A stretch of DNA of 60,917 bases from Verrucomicrobiales bacterium (GTDB lineage: Bacteria > Verrucomicrobiota > Verrucomicrobiia > Verrucomicrobiales > DEV007). Each line of letters opens with the position of its first letter. Positions within the stretch are counted from its first letter, which is position 1. A model generated the notes under the pieces. It did not search any database and was not told the origin of the DNA. It worked only from the letters and a program-made list of their open reading frames with translations. Positions 51,627 through 59,734 of the stretch are shown in pieces. The stretch spans positions 1 through 60,917 of the forward strand of contig JAEUHH010000087.1 of NCBI GenBank assembly GCA_016795505.1, given 5' to 3'. The position numbers were made by a program, and so were the translations under genes.

Positions 51627-51851
51627 TTATTCTTCCGAGAGAAACTCGTCAACTGTCATTCCCACATCTTTCGCAATCTGCCGCAGCAGTGGAGGAGCGA
51701 TATCCCTCCCTCGGTGGTCTGGAACAGTCGTCTGGCGCCCATCCGGATGTTTTAGCTGGCAGTGTGATCCTCGTTGCCGGATCACTGAGAAGCCATGCCC
51801 TTCGAGAAGGCGGATAACCTCGCGCGCCTTGAGAACGGGAACTCTGCCCAT
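51627..51851 (-). CDS. hicA: HicA-type mRNA interferase toxin
   Basis: A 74-residue protein with the HicA dsRBD-like layout: KAREVIRLLEGHGFSVIRQRGSH (catalytic His in the GSH turn) followed by VPDHRGRDIAPPLLRQIAKDVGM. HicA cuts mRNA in starvation or when antitoxin is lost. Preceded by hicB with a 4-bp gap. Confidence 0.93.
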   Translation of the reverse strand: MGRVPVLKAREVIRLLEGHGFSVIRQRGSHCQLKHPDGRQTTVPDHRGRDIAPPLLRQIAKDVGMTVDEFLSEE

Positions 51852-51855
51852 CGGT

Positions 51856-52062
51856 TCAAACCGTCACCAACTGTGTTCCCATATATTCGGCTTCCAGTTC
51901 AGGTTCGCCGTCTTCCAAAAGCAATTGTATCACTTCACGCAGGTTTCCGTGAAGTTCGTCGAGAGATTCGCCTTGCGAATGGGCGCCAGGGAAACCAGGC
52001 ACAAAACCGACCAAAAGGCCGGTCTCTGGGCACTTTTCGATGACAGCGGTGAACGATCTCAT
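51856..52062 (-). CDS. hicB: HicB-type antitoxin
   Basis: A 68-residue protein with the partial RNase H-like fold (FTAVIEKCPETGLLVGFVPG, then GAHSQGESLDELHGNLREVI). No C-terminal DNA-binding domain is visible. The ATG at 52062 is chosen over one 17 codons upstream because the core fold begins there. HicB precedes HicA, so the antitoxin is made first. Confidence 0.85.
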   Translation of the reverse strand: MRSFTAVIEKCPETGLLVGFVPGFPGAHSQGESLDELHGNLREVIQLLLEDGEPELEAEYMGTQLVTV

Positions 52063-52154
52063 GGTTGTGAACTGGTAGGAATACGCTTTTTCAACCCTTC
52101 CGATCACCCGCATCTTTTGGGACCGGGTCGGAAACTATTTCGAAAGAGGAAGGG

Positions 52155-52230
52155 CTAATCGGCGATCTCTTTCAGGTATTCTGCGCTGAATTCACTGCCG
52201 CGGTCAACCACATTTCCGAAAGCGACCGAT
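52155..52230 (-). pseudogene. Possible integrase/transposase fragment
   Basis: The frame reads FGNVVDRGSEFSAEYLKEI before a stop, similar to the DxGSEF segment of rve-type transposases (IS3/IS481). The fragment lies between hicB and the right copy of the 75-bp repeat. Similarity is short, so it may be coincidence. The rest of 52063-52275 shows no gene. Confidence 0.3.
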
Positions 52231-52275
52231 TGTTAGATGGAATGCTTCGAGAACATCCCCGCAAAATCGCGCACC

Positions 52276-52350
52276 GTGGAATTTGCAAAGCCGATCATCG
52301 GCATTGAGGACTGGAGCGGGATCTCTCTGCCACCCGCTCCGGTCCCGTGA
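52276..52350. repeat. 75-bp direct repeat, right copy
   Basis: Orphan copy of the 3' end of the TIM-barrel gene (see 51516-51590) with one substitution (ATCTCT instead of ATCGCT). It ends 13 bp before the stop codon of the convergent sigma factor gene. Confidence 0.95.
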
Positions 52351-52363
52351 GATTGCCTCGCGA

Positions 52364-53002
52364 TCAGAAACCGCGCATGAGCACCTCAGCCTCGCCGCTG
52401 AGACGCTCCCTGATCATGCCCTGGAGGCGCTGGAGACCGCGGCGGATGCGGGCCTTCACCGTGCCGAGCGGGCTGTTCAGCCGGTCGGCGATCTGGCGCT
52501 GGGTCAGACCTTCGAAGTAAGCCATCTCGATCACTTCCCGCTGCTCCGGCGACAGTTCGACCACGGCGCTCTCGAGGATCTGACGGGCGTCGGACAGGAA
52601 AACCTCGTCGCGACCGCTGGCCTGGGCCTCGGGCAGTTCGATCTCCTGTCGCGACTCGTAGCGGTCGTGCATGGCGGACCGGCGCTGGACGCTGCGGACC
52701 CGATCGATGGAGCGGTTCCGGGTCGTGGTGCAGATCCAGGTCACCAGCGTGCCCTTGGTCGGCTCATAGCTGTCGGCTTTCTGCCAGACGGACAGCAGGA
52801 CATCGTGGGCGACATCCTCGGCATCCTGGGCATGGTTCAGGACTTTGTAGGCGGTGGAGAAAATCAGCGGCGAATAGCGGTCACAGAAGGCATCGAAGGC
52901 GTCGTGATCGCCCGAGGCGATGCGCTGCATCAACTGATGGTCTTCCTCGCGGCTGGAAGCAGGAGCGGAGGAGGTGGAAAGGGAGGCGGGTGCGGTGTTC
53001 AT
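52364..53002 (-). CDS. ECF sigma factor (SigK-like)
   Basis: A 212-residue sigma-70 protein. Region 2 is at about residues 25-95 (LMQRIASGDHDAFDAFCDRY, AEDVAHDVLLSVWQKA) and region 4 at 145-205 (SPEQREVIEMAYFEGLTQRQIADRLNSP). It is divergent from the MerR-type gene; its ATG is 6 bp from one of three direct-repeat operators, implying control by that regulator. The layout recalls LitR/LitS and CarH regulatory pairs. No anti-sigma is encoded beside it. Confidence 0.92.
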   Translation of the reverse strand: MNTAPASLSTSSAPASSREEDHQLMQRIASGDHDAFDAFCDRYSPLIFSTAYKVLNHAQDAEDVAHDVLLSVWQKADSYEPTKGTLVTWICTTTRNRSIDRVRSVQRRSAMHDRYESRQEIELPEAQASGRDEVFLSDARQILESAVVELSPEQREVIEMAYFEGLTQRQIADRLNSPLGTVKARIRRGLQRLQGMIRERLSGEAEVLMRGF

Positions 53003-53007
53003 GATTT

Positions 53008-53142
53008 TGTCTAAATTTCGTCTAGAATGAGAACGAGACAGCGTCTTGCGCAAGAGATTTTTTCGACAAAATTTCGACATTTTGTCGTTTTGTTGATTCT
53101 TCGGACGGAATTTGGGCGTAATTATTCGACAAATTCAAGACA
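53008..53142. promoter_or_regulatory. Three 11-bp-spaced direct-repeat operators in the divergent promoter
   Basis: GAC(A/G)-N7-GACA occurs three times: 53065-53079 and 53128-53142 on the plus strand, and 53008-53022 on the minus strand. In each case the GAC units are exactly 11 bp apart. The left copy lies 6 bp upstream of the sigma ATG, the right copy 2 bp upstream of the MerR ATG, and the middle copy is part of a perfect 9-bp inverted repeat (CGACAAAAT...ATTTTGTCG, 53064-53087). The spacing of one helical turn suits a MerR/CarH oligomer. Confidence 0.75.
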
Positions 53143-53144
53143 AG

Positions 53145-54194
53145 ATGAGATTTTATTCCGTGTCCGACTCCTCCTCCTCTTCAGACCCCTCGCCTTCCGA
53201 CGAAGTATTCGGCATCGGCGAGGTGTCCCGCCTCACCGGTATTTCCGATCACGCCCTCCGCGTGTGGGAGCGCCGCTACCGCGTCGTCGATCCCGGCCGC
53301 ACCGAGACGCGGCGTCGCGAATACACCCGTGAAGACATTCGCCGACTCAGCCTGATCAAAATGCTGGTCGATGCCGGTCACGCCATCCGCCACCTCGCTC
53401 CGCTGGGCACCGAGGCGCTCGAAGCCCGGCTGCGCGAGACCCAGCCGGCCGGAAATGGCAACGGCCCCGCCGAAGTGTCCTGGACAGCCGGTCCCACCCG
53501 GGTCGCCTTCGCCGGCAGCCTGTCCCGCGATGTGCTGCGGGCTGCCGCCGACGCGGGTCCGGGCCTGCAAATCGTCGGGGAATTCATCACCGCCGAGGAA
53601 TTGGGCAGCACGCTGCGACCCGGCGCCATCGATCTCGTGGTCGTCGAGTGCCCCACGGTGTTCGAGGAGGAAGTCGCCGCCATCCAGCAGCTCGTCGAGT
53701 CACTGCATGCCCGCCGGGCGGTCATGATCTATCGCTTTGCCAAAACCCAGGCCCTGCAGCCGGCCGACAAGGACATCCGGTGCATCACCGCCCTGCGCGC
53801 GCCGGTGACAGCCGACGAACTGCGTCTCGCCTGTCTCGCCGATGCCCAGCCGGCCCGGGCGCTGGCGAGACGAAGCCAGACCGGCACTGGCGAGACGGCC
53901 TTCCCCGCTCCGGCCGGCGTGATCGACCTGCCGCCACGCCTCTTCAACGACCGGCAACTCGCCCGCATCGCCCGGCACTCCTCGGTGGTGCAGTGCGAGT
54001 GCCCCCAGCACCTGGCCAACCTGCTGGCCAGCCTCGCGGCTTTCGAAAGCTACAGCGCCGAATGCGAAAACCGCAATGAGGAGGATGCCCAACTCCACGC
54101 TTACCTCCACCGCGTCACCGCCGACTGCCGCGCGGAAATGGAAGCCGCCCTGAGCCACCTGATGGAGGTCGAGGGCATCTCGGTGGACGATTGA
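53145..54194 (+). CDS. MerR-family regulator with CarH-like Rossmann domain and Cys motif
   Basis: A 349-residue protein. Residues 20-90 form a MerR winged HTH (FGIGEVSRLTGISDHALRVWERRY). Residues 118-235 resemble the B12-binding Rossmann fold of CarH/LitR, but the cobalamin DxHxxG motif is absent. The C-terminal 80 residues hold a CEC motif (C284, C286) and C307, followed by a helix (LHAYLHRVTADCRAEMEAAL). The protein could sense redox or metal through the cysteines. It is divergent from the ECF sigma gene. Confidence 0.85.
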   Translation: MRFYSVSDSSSSSDPSPSDEVFGIGEVSRLTGISDHALRVWERRYRVVDPGRTETRRREYTREDIRRLSLIKMLVDAGHAIRHLAPLGTEALEARLRETQPAGNGNGPAEVSWTAGPTRVAFAGSLSRDVLRAAADAGPGLQIVGEFITAEELGSTLRPGAIDLVVVECPTVFEEEVAAIQQLVESLHARRAVMIYRFAKTQALQPADKDIRCITALRAPVTADELRLACLADAQPARALARRSQTGTGETAFPAPAGVIDLPPRLFNDRQLARIARHSSVVQCECPQHLANLLASLAAFESYSAECENRNEEDAQLHAYLHRVTADCRAEMEAALSHLMEVEGISVDD

Positions 54195-54239
54195 ACCGCC
54201 CAGTCGCGCTCCGCGTGGATTCTGGCAGTGGCCGGTTTC

Positions 54240-54283
54240 CGATGGTACCCTGTTGCCTCTCCGATCGAACCCTGTTCCATCGG
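54240..54283. repeat. 22-bp tandem repeat family, locus 7
   Basis: Two adjacent units (54240-54261 and 54262-54283) begin CGATGGTACCCTGT and CGATCGAACCCTGT. The second ends CCATCGG. They fill the gap between the convergent MerR gene and the azurin-fusion gene. Confidence 0.88.
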
Positions 54284-54307
54284 AAAGCACGCCTGACGAG
54301 CCGACTG

Positions 54308-57300
54308 TCACTCGACCATCAACACGCCATTCATCACCATCCAGTGACCCGGAAAGGTGCATAAGTAGGGATAGCTCCCCTTCTCATTCGGCGCGTCAAA
54401 GTGGATCGTGAAGTCCGCCTTGGGATTCACCATGTCGGTCCAGACGACGACCTCATCCGATTTCGGCACGTAGTGGCGCGCGAGCGCCTCCGGGTCGGCG
54501 ATCATCAGATTGCAGAGTTCGCCCATCTTTTGCAGCGTGCCCGGCTTCGCCAGGAGCCAGTTGTGCGGGACGAGATCGGGGTTCACAAACGTGAGACTGA
54601 TGCGCTCTCCGGCTTTCACCCGAATCTCCTTCTGCACATATTGCAGCCCGAGCCCTGCCTCCACTGTGATCTGGCGGCCTTTCGATCCACCTGCCCACGG
54701 ATTCGGCTTTGCGGCGACCGGGGCGACCACGCCGATCTGGGCGGCGTGCAGGGTCTTCGGGATCTTCGTATAACCAGTGAAGTCGGTGTAGGCCCCGCCG
54801 AGCGCGTGCACGGTCAGGAAAAGATCCTGCCCCGTCGCGAGCCGTAGATGCACCTGTCCCGCCGGCACGATCTGCGGGATCTCGACAAAAATCGCCCTGC
54901 CCCCCTCGAGTCGCTGCACGCTGCGCACCTCGAGCGGATCATGCCCCGGCGTGTCAGGGTAACGAACCGAATACTCCGGCGATCCATAGGTGCCGCTGTA
55001 TTTGTAGGTCCAGCACTGGGCGAATGTCTCCGCGGCGACACTCGCGGATTCGGAGACGGGCTGATCAAAGCGGACGATGACGCCATTCTCCCGCGTCTCA
55101 AAGCCGACCGGCACGGGAGTGCCGCCAGTGAAACGGACCCGCTGGAAACAACCATCGAGCGGCGTGTAGGTGCCCCAGCCCTGCAATCCGGTCACGTAGA
55201 GCGCGCCATCCTTTCCGCTGAAACGCGCGCACTGGACGCCCGAGTCGAAGTTGCCGCTGATCTTCATCGCGGCAGCCTGCCAGCGGCCCTTCACCTGCTC
55301 GCGCATCACGAGCCAGGCACTGCCTCCGCCGGAGGACAGGTGCACGAGGTTGCCATTGCCTTCGAGCGGCCTCCACACCTCTCCTGAGATGAAGGCCTGG
55401 CTGCTCGCGGAGTTGTCCTCGCCACGCGGCAGATAGAGCAGCACCGGCTCGGGCGACTGGCCGTTCTTTGGTCCACCCGCGCCAAAATGGGCGCCCTCGT
55501 TCACGCCGAGTTCGACTTGGAAGACGCTCGTCGCCGGCGTCCAGTCGCCTTCCTGTGCACTCGTCGTCAGAAAACGGCCGTCATTTGAGATGCCGAGTCC
55601 GTTCGGATTGCGGAAGCCGGTCGCGAGCACGTCGAGACTACCTGCCTTGTCGATGCGGCAGAGCCCCTGGTTGCCCGAGGTGAAATACCAATTCCCCGCC
55701 GCATCGCGCTCGAGCCCGACGACGAAATCATGCCCGCCGGGCGAGGACTGCATCGCATTCGTCACACACTCGTAGTAGTCGGCCTCGTCGTCGCCGTTGA
55801 GGTCGTGGAGACAGGTGATCTGATCGCGGCCGAGGACGTGGATCTTCCCGTCGACGATTTTCATCCCGAGCGGCTGATGCAGACCGGTGGCAAAGCGTTT
55901 CCATCGCAATGTTTCGAGCGTTTCATCGATACCGCGCACCAGCCAGACCTCGCCCGTCATCGTCGCCACGGCGGCGCTGCCGTCTTCGAAGAAATCGTGC
56001 GCAGTGAGGAAAAAGATCGTGCCATGAGGGTTCTCAAAAGGGATCGTCAGCGTGTCGGTGGCGAAGGGCTTCTCCGATCCGACCGTTCCCTTCGTTTCGA
56101 GCCACTGCGGCCATTGCGCGGGACCACCCCGGGTCAGGGCGGCGAGTTTTTCCGAAGCCTCGCCACGGGCATTGAGGTATTGCGTCCTGCCGCCGGCTTC
56201 ATACGCGAAGACTACTTCTTTGCCATGCCGGTAAAAGCCGAGATAACGCCCCTCGCGTTTCTCATCCGACTTCGTCACCACCTCGCCCTCCATCGGGGCT
56301 CCGGCCATGAAACCGTGGCGGGCGTCGTTGAGCCTGACAAATCCACCTTTCCACGTCACCGGGAAGCTGAGCGTCTCCGGATTGAAAACCGCGGCGAGAT
56401 CGTCGTATCGGACACAGACGCCCTTTGGCAGGGTAAGGCCCGCGCCTTTGAAGACACCGCTGAAGAGATTGCCGTGATCACTTTCAGCCCAGCGCCCGTC
56501 TTTCCAGGTGACCTGGTCATTCTGGTTGCCCCAGTGTCCCTGCTGGCCGCCATCCATTCCGGGGAAATCGGGAATCAATTGCGGCAGCGGGCGATGGGTG
56601 AGAAAAGCGAGCGCCTGTTTGCCGTAAAAATCGAAGACGCGCTCGCGGTTCACGAATGCCTTCCAATGGCGGTTTTGCGACGGATCAAGCGGCTCCAGAG
56701 TCGGCTCGAAGGGCGCGGGAGCCGGAGCGCGCGGCCCGGTGAGGAGCGAGTCGAGATGGTCGAAATCCCACAGTCCAAGCGTGTTGTCCATGCGCTCGCG
56801 CGGGGTGTTGCCAGGTCGCGGCTTCATGACGCCGCGGGAGATCCGCACGTCGTCGAGGATTCCGTCACAGCCGATTCCGCCCTCGACGAGACGACCGAAG
56901 GCGAGTTGCTCCTTCTCCGCCTGTCTCAATTCGCCCGCCTTGCCGACGGGCTTTTCCAACACCTTCTTTCCATCGACCCAGAGCGTGACCAACTCCGCAT
57001 CGACGCTGGCGACGAAGTTGTGCCACTGGCCATCGCAGACATTGACGCCGGAATCAAAGTCTCCCCCGCGGCCGGGCATATAAAGCGCAAGCGTGCCGCG
57101 TCCGGCGTGGGTGTAGAGCTCCCAGTGCGTCCCGGCCGATTTCGGATTGCAGGCGACGAGGATGTTGTAGCGATCCTTCCCATCCAATTTGGCGCGGCAT
57201 TCAATCGAAAAGGGCAGCGTGTGGTAGTCCGCGCTGCCCTCGATGACGAGTCCGCCCGAGAGCGCCTTGCCGAAGTCGGCGCTCAGGGACGCGACCTCCG

Positions 57301-58273
57301 TTCCCTCCCGGATCGCCGGCCGCCCGCCGCCTCCGGCTTGCGGCTTCGCATCGTTCCAGGTGCGGTACTTCGGCTTCGCCGCGGGCGGCGCGTCGTCGAG
57401 TTGGGGGACGAGCCAGTTCAGTCCGTCGAGATTGTCGAGAAGTCGCCCCTCGGCGTCCTCGTCGGTGTGATTGAGGATGCCGACAGGACCGTTGTAGCCG
57501 CTGGCGCGGATCTGGCGCAAAACCTTCACATCCTCCGTGCCGACGCCGAGTGGCAGGATCTTGCGCCCTTTCGTGTCGCCGGCAATGTCCATGCCGTTGA
57601 GATTGAAACAGAGCAGATGCGGTTTCATCCGCTCGATCGCCGCCGGGAGCCTGTCGAGATGACTGTGCCCGTGGTGGAGATTGTAAACGATGCCGACATG
57701 GTCGGCTCCGTGGTTTTTTTTCAGATATTCGCAGACGGCGACGAGATTCTCCGGCTCACCGCCCCATCCGCCGTGATTGTAGAGTCCGAGTGGGCAACCG
57801 GCCTTGCGGGTCCGCTCGACGATGGGCAGCAGCCTCGTCGCTGCGGCTTTGACCCGTTCCTCCGGCGTCGCTTCGCTGCCACCACTGAGGGTGAGCCAGA
57901 TCTGCGGATGGAGGTCGTATTTCTCGAAAAGCCGGAAGGCCTCGTCGTGCGTGCTCCAGAAGGCGAAGAACTCGATACCGTGCTTTTGATAGGCAAGGAT
58001 CTCTCGTTCAAACTCGGCAACGTGCTCCTGCCGCCAGTCATAGGCGATTTTCTTAATGCCCATCTTCGCGACCATCTCGGCGCGTTCCTCGGGCGAGCGT
58101 TTCTTCGCATCGAACGGCACGATGCACCACGCGGCGAGGTTTGATTTGTCGAAGAGGTCCGCGGCTGCCACGGGAGAGCCGATCAAACAGGCAGGCAGAA
58201 TGATGGGGAGGAGGTGCCGTGGGAACCGTAAGGCGGAAAAGGCAATCATCTGAAGGGAGATTCTACTTTTCAT
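54308..58273 (-). CDS. Giant secreted TIM-barrel/LamG/propeller protein with C-terminal azurin domain
   Basis: A 1321-residue protein with a signal peptide (about 1-37, ending VAAAD). Residues 40-300 resemble a xylose-isomerase-like TIM barrel (KKIAYDWRQEH, GLYNHGGWGG, GPVGILNHTDED), 320-500 a LamG jelly roll (YHTLPFSIECRAKLDG, QWHNFVASVD), 520-700 a DUF6797-like block, and 740-1080 a six-bladed-type propeller (LGISNDGRFL). Residues 1195-1321 form an azurin-like cupredoxin: His1237 (VPHNW) and C1305, H1310, M1314 (CTFPGHWMVM), which have the same C+5H, C+9M spacing as azurin. Its electron partner is unknown. The ATG lies 5 bp after the amidohydrolase stop. Confidence 0.8.
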   Translation of the reverse strand: MKSRISLQMIAFSALRFPRHLLPIILPACLIGSPVAAADLFDKSNLAAWCIVPFDAKKRSPEERAEMVAKMGIKKIAYDWRQEHVAEFEREILAYQKHGIEFFAFWSTHDEAFRLFEKYDLHPQIWLTLSGGSEATPEERVKAAATRLLPIVERTRKAGCPLGLYNHGGWGGEPENLVAVCEYLKKNHGADHVGIVYNLHHGHSHLDRLPAAIERMKPHLLCFNLNGMDIAGDTKGRKILPLGVGTEDVKVLRQIRASGYNGPVGILNHTDEDAEGRLLDNLDGLNWLVPQLDDAPPAAKPKYRTWNDAKPQAGGGGRPAIREGTEVASLSADFGKALSGGLVIEGSADYHTLPFSIECRAKLDGKDRYNILVACNPKSAGTHWELYTHAGRGTLALYMPGRGGDFDSGVNVCDGQWHNFVASVDAELVTLWVDGKKVLEKPVGKAGELRQAEKEQLAFGRLVEGGIGCDGILDDVRISRGVMKPRPGNTPRERMDNTLGLWDFDHLDSLLTGPRAPAPAPFEPTLEPLDPSQNRHWKAFVNRERVFDFYGKQALAFLTHRPLPQLIPDFPGMDGGQQGHWGNQNDQVTWKDGRWAESDHGNLFSGVFKGAGLTLPKGVCVRYDDLAAVFNPETLSFPVTWKGGFVRLNDARHGFMAGAPMEGEVVTKSDEKREGRYLGFYRHGKEVVFAYEAGGRTQYLNARGEASEKLAALTRGGPAQWPQWLETKGTVGSEKPFATDTLTIPFENPHGTIFFLTAHDFFEDGSAAVATMTGEVWLVRGIDETLETLRWKRFATGLHQPLGMKIVDGKIHVLGRDQITCLHDLNGDDEADYYECVTNAMQSSPGGHDFVVGLERDAAGNWYFTSGNQGLCRIDKAGSLDVLATGFRNPNGLGISNDGRFLTTSAQEGDWTPATSVFQVELGVNEGAHFGAGGPKNGQSPEPVLLYLPRGEDNSASSQAFISGEVWRPLEGNGNLVHLSSGGGSAWLVMREQVKGRWQAAAMKISGNFDSGVQCARFSGKDGALYVTGLQGWGTYTPLDGCFQRVRFTGGTPVPVGFETRENGVIVRFDQPVSESASVAAETFAQCWTYKYSGTYGSPEYSVRYPDTPGHDPLEVRSVQRLEGGRAIFVEIPQIVPAGQVHLRLATGQDLFLTVHALGGAYTDFTGYTKIPKTLHAAQIGVVAPVAAKPNPWAGGSKGRQITVEAGLGLQYVQKEIRVKAGERISLTFVNPDLVPHNWLLAKPGTLQKMGELCNLMIADPEALARHYVPKSDEVVVWTDMVNPKADFTIHFDAPNEKGSYPYLCTFPGHWMVMNGVLMVE

Positions 58274-58278
58274 CGTTC

Positions 58279-59583
58279 TCAATCTTTGGTGTTTTCGTTG
58301 GACCGCGTATCCGCTCCTCTTCCCGCCAGACTCCCCGCCTTCACCACACCACCCTGCATCACGGCCAGCAGGTTGGCACGATCTTCGAGGATCGAGATGT
58401 CCCTCATCACATCGCCTGCCACCACCAGCACGTCGGCGAGTTTCCCCGGCTCCACCGACCCGATCTCGGCCTCCCGCCCCATCATCTTCGCACCACCGAG
58501 GGTGGCGCAGCGGATCGTATCAAGGACACTGAAACCGACGTAATCGACGAAGAAGGTCAGTTCCTGCGCGTAGGTGCCGTGGGGCGTCCAACCAAAGCCG
58601 TAATCGCCTCCAAGCCCCATTGTGCCCCCGGCCGCGAGCACCCGGCGGCAGCTCTCCGCTCCGGCTTCCAGCGTTTCCTGATGTCCGTCGATGACCTGCT
58701 GCGACAGACCGAATTCCTTGCCACGATCGACGCTGAATTTCTCGAATCCCAGCCCGGGGCACATCGGCACATGGCGCTTCAGCAGCAACTCCAGACATTC
58801 GTCGTCCATGAAAGTGCCGTGCTCGATCGCATCGTACCCGGCTTTCAACGCGTTGCGGATGCCCTCGGTGGCGCGGCAATGGCCGGTCACCTTCAGCCCG
58901 TGATTGTGCGCCGTCTGCACCACCGCGTGCATCTCGTCGAAGGTCATGCAGAGGGTGTGGTGATCATTGATGTCAGGCGAGGCGGCATCGCCGGTCGGGT
59001 AGGTCTTCACCCACTCGATCCCGTCCTTCACGAGCTTCCGCACCGCCTTGCGCGCTTCCTCGGGGCCGTTGACGATGAAAACAATGCCCTCCATGCCGAT
59101 CTTGCGGTAGTCCGGATTCCAATCCATCAGGCCGCCCGCGCCGCAGATCTCGCGCCCGCTCGCACTGAGGCGCGGCCCGGGGATCATGTCCTCCTCGATC
59201 GCCTTTTTCATCCAAACGTCGATGTTGTGCAGGCAACCGCCACTCCGCGCCGCCGTGTAGCCGCACTCCAGTGCCGTCTTCGCATTCACCGCCGACTGGA
59301 GCGTCACGTATTCCACCGGGAACTTGATGTCGAGATCCTGTAGTTCCGTGACATTGAAGTAGGTCAGGTGGATATGCGCCTCGATCAGACCCGGCAGGAT
59401 GGTGCCGCCTCGTGCATCGATCCGCGCCGCCCCCTCCGGCACCGGAGGGGCATCAGCCGCGGGGCCGGCGTAGGTGATGATCCCGTCCGTGACGACGACC
59501 GCCGCATCCGGCACCGGTGGCGCGCCCGTGCCGTCAATGAGTTGGCCATGGTGAATCAAAGTAGTGCCGGTCGCGAGTTTCAT
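58279..59583 (-). CDS. Amidohydrolase (imidazolonepropionase/prolidase-like)
   Basis: A 434-residue metal-dependent hydrolase with the HxH motif (IEAHIHLTYF), later His ligands (GHCRATEG and EHGTFMDD) and the final Asp in the LGGDYGFGW segment. The DGTGAPP N-terminal motif is typical of the PF01979 subgroup that hydrolyses cyclic amides or peptides. No signal peptide. It heads an operon with the azurin fusion. Confidence 0.9.
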   Translation of the reverse strand: MKLATGTTLIHHGQLIDGTGAPPVPDAAVVVTDGIITYAGPAADAPPVPEGAARIDARGGTILPGLIEAHIHLTYFNVTELQDLDIKFPVEYVTLQSAVNAKTALECGYTAARSGGCLHNIDVWMKKAIEEDMIPGPRLSASGREICGAGGLMDWNPDYRKIGMEGIVFIVNGPEEARKAVRKLVKDGIEWVKTYPTGDAASPDINDHHTLCMTFDEMHAVVQTAHNHGLKVTGHCRATEGIRNALKAGYDAIEHGTFMDDECLELLLKRHVPMCPGLGFEKFSVDRGKEFGLSQQVIDGHQETLEAGAESCRRVLAAGGTMGLGGDYGFGWTPHGTYAQELTFFVDYVGFSVLDTIRCATLGGAKMMGREAEIGSVEPGKLADVLVVAGDVMRDISILEDRANLLAVMQGGVVKAGSLAGRGADTRSNENTKD

Positions 59584-59734
59584 GGGGTGAGAGCGTAGCA
59601 TCCTCTCCAATCGGCGTCTTGAGCGTCAACCGCATTCTTTTGAAGAATCGCGGCGTACCGCCCTCCGCGGCCATACGCGATCGCGACCACGCCTTGCCGG
59701 ATCGCCCCTTTTCCCGCATCCTGTGAGCCTAATC

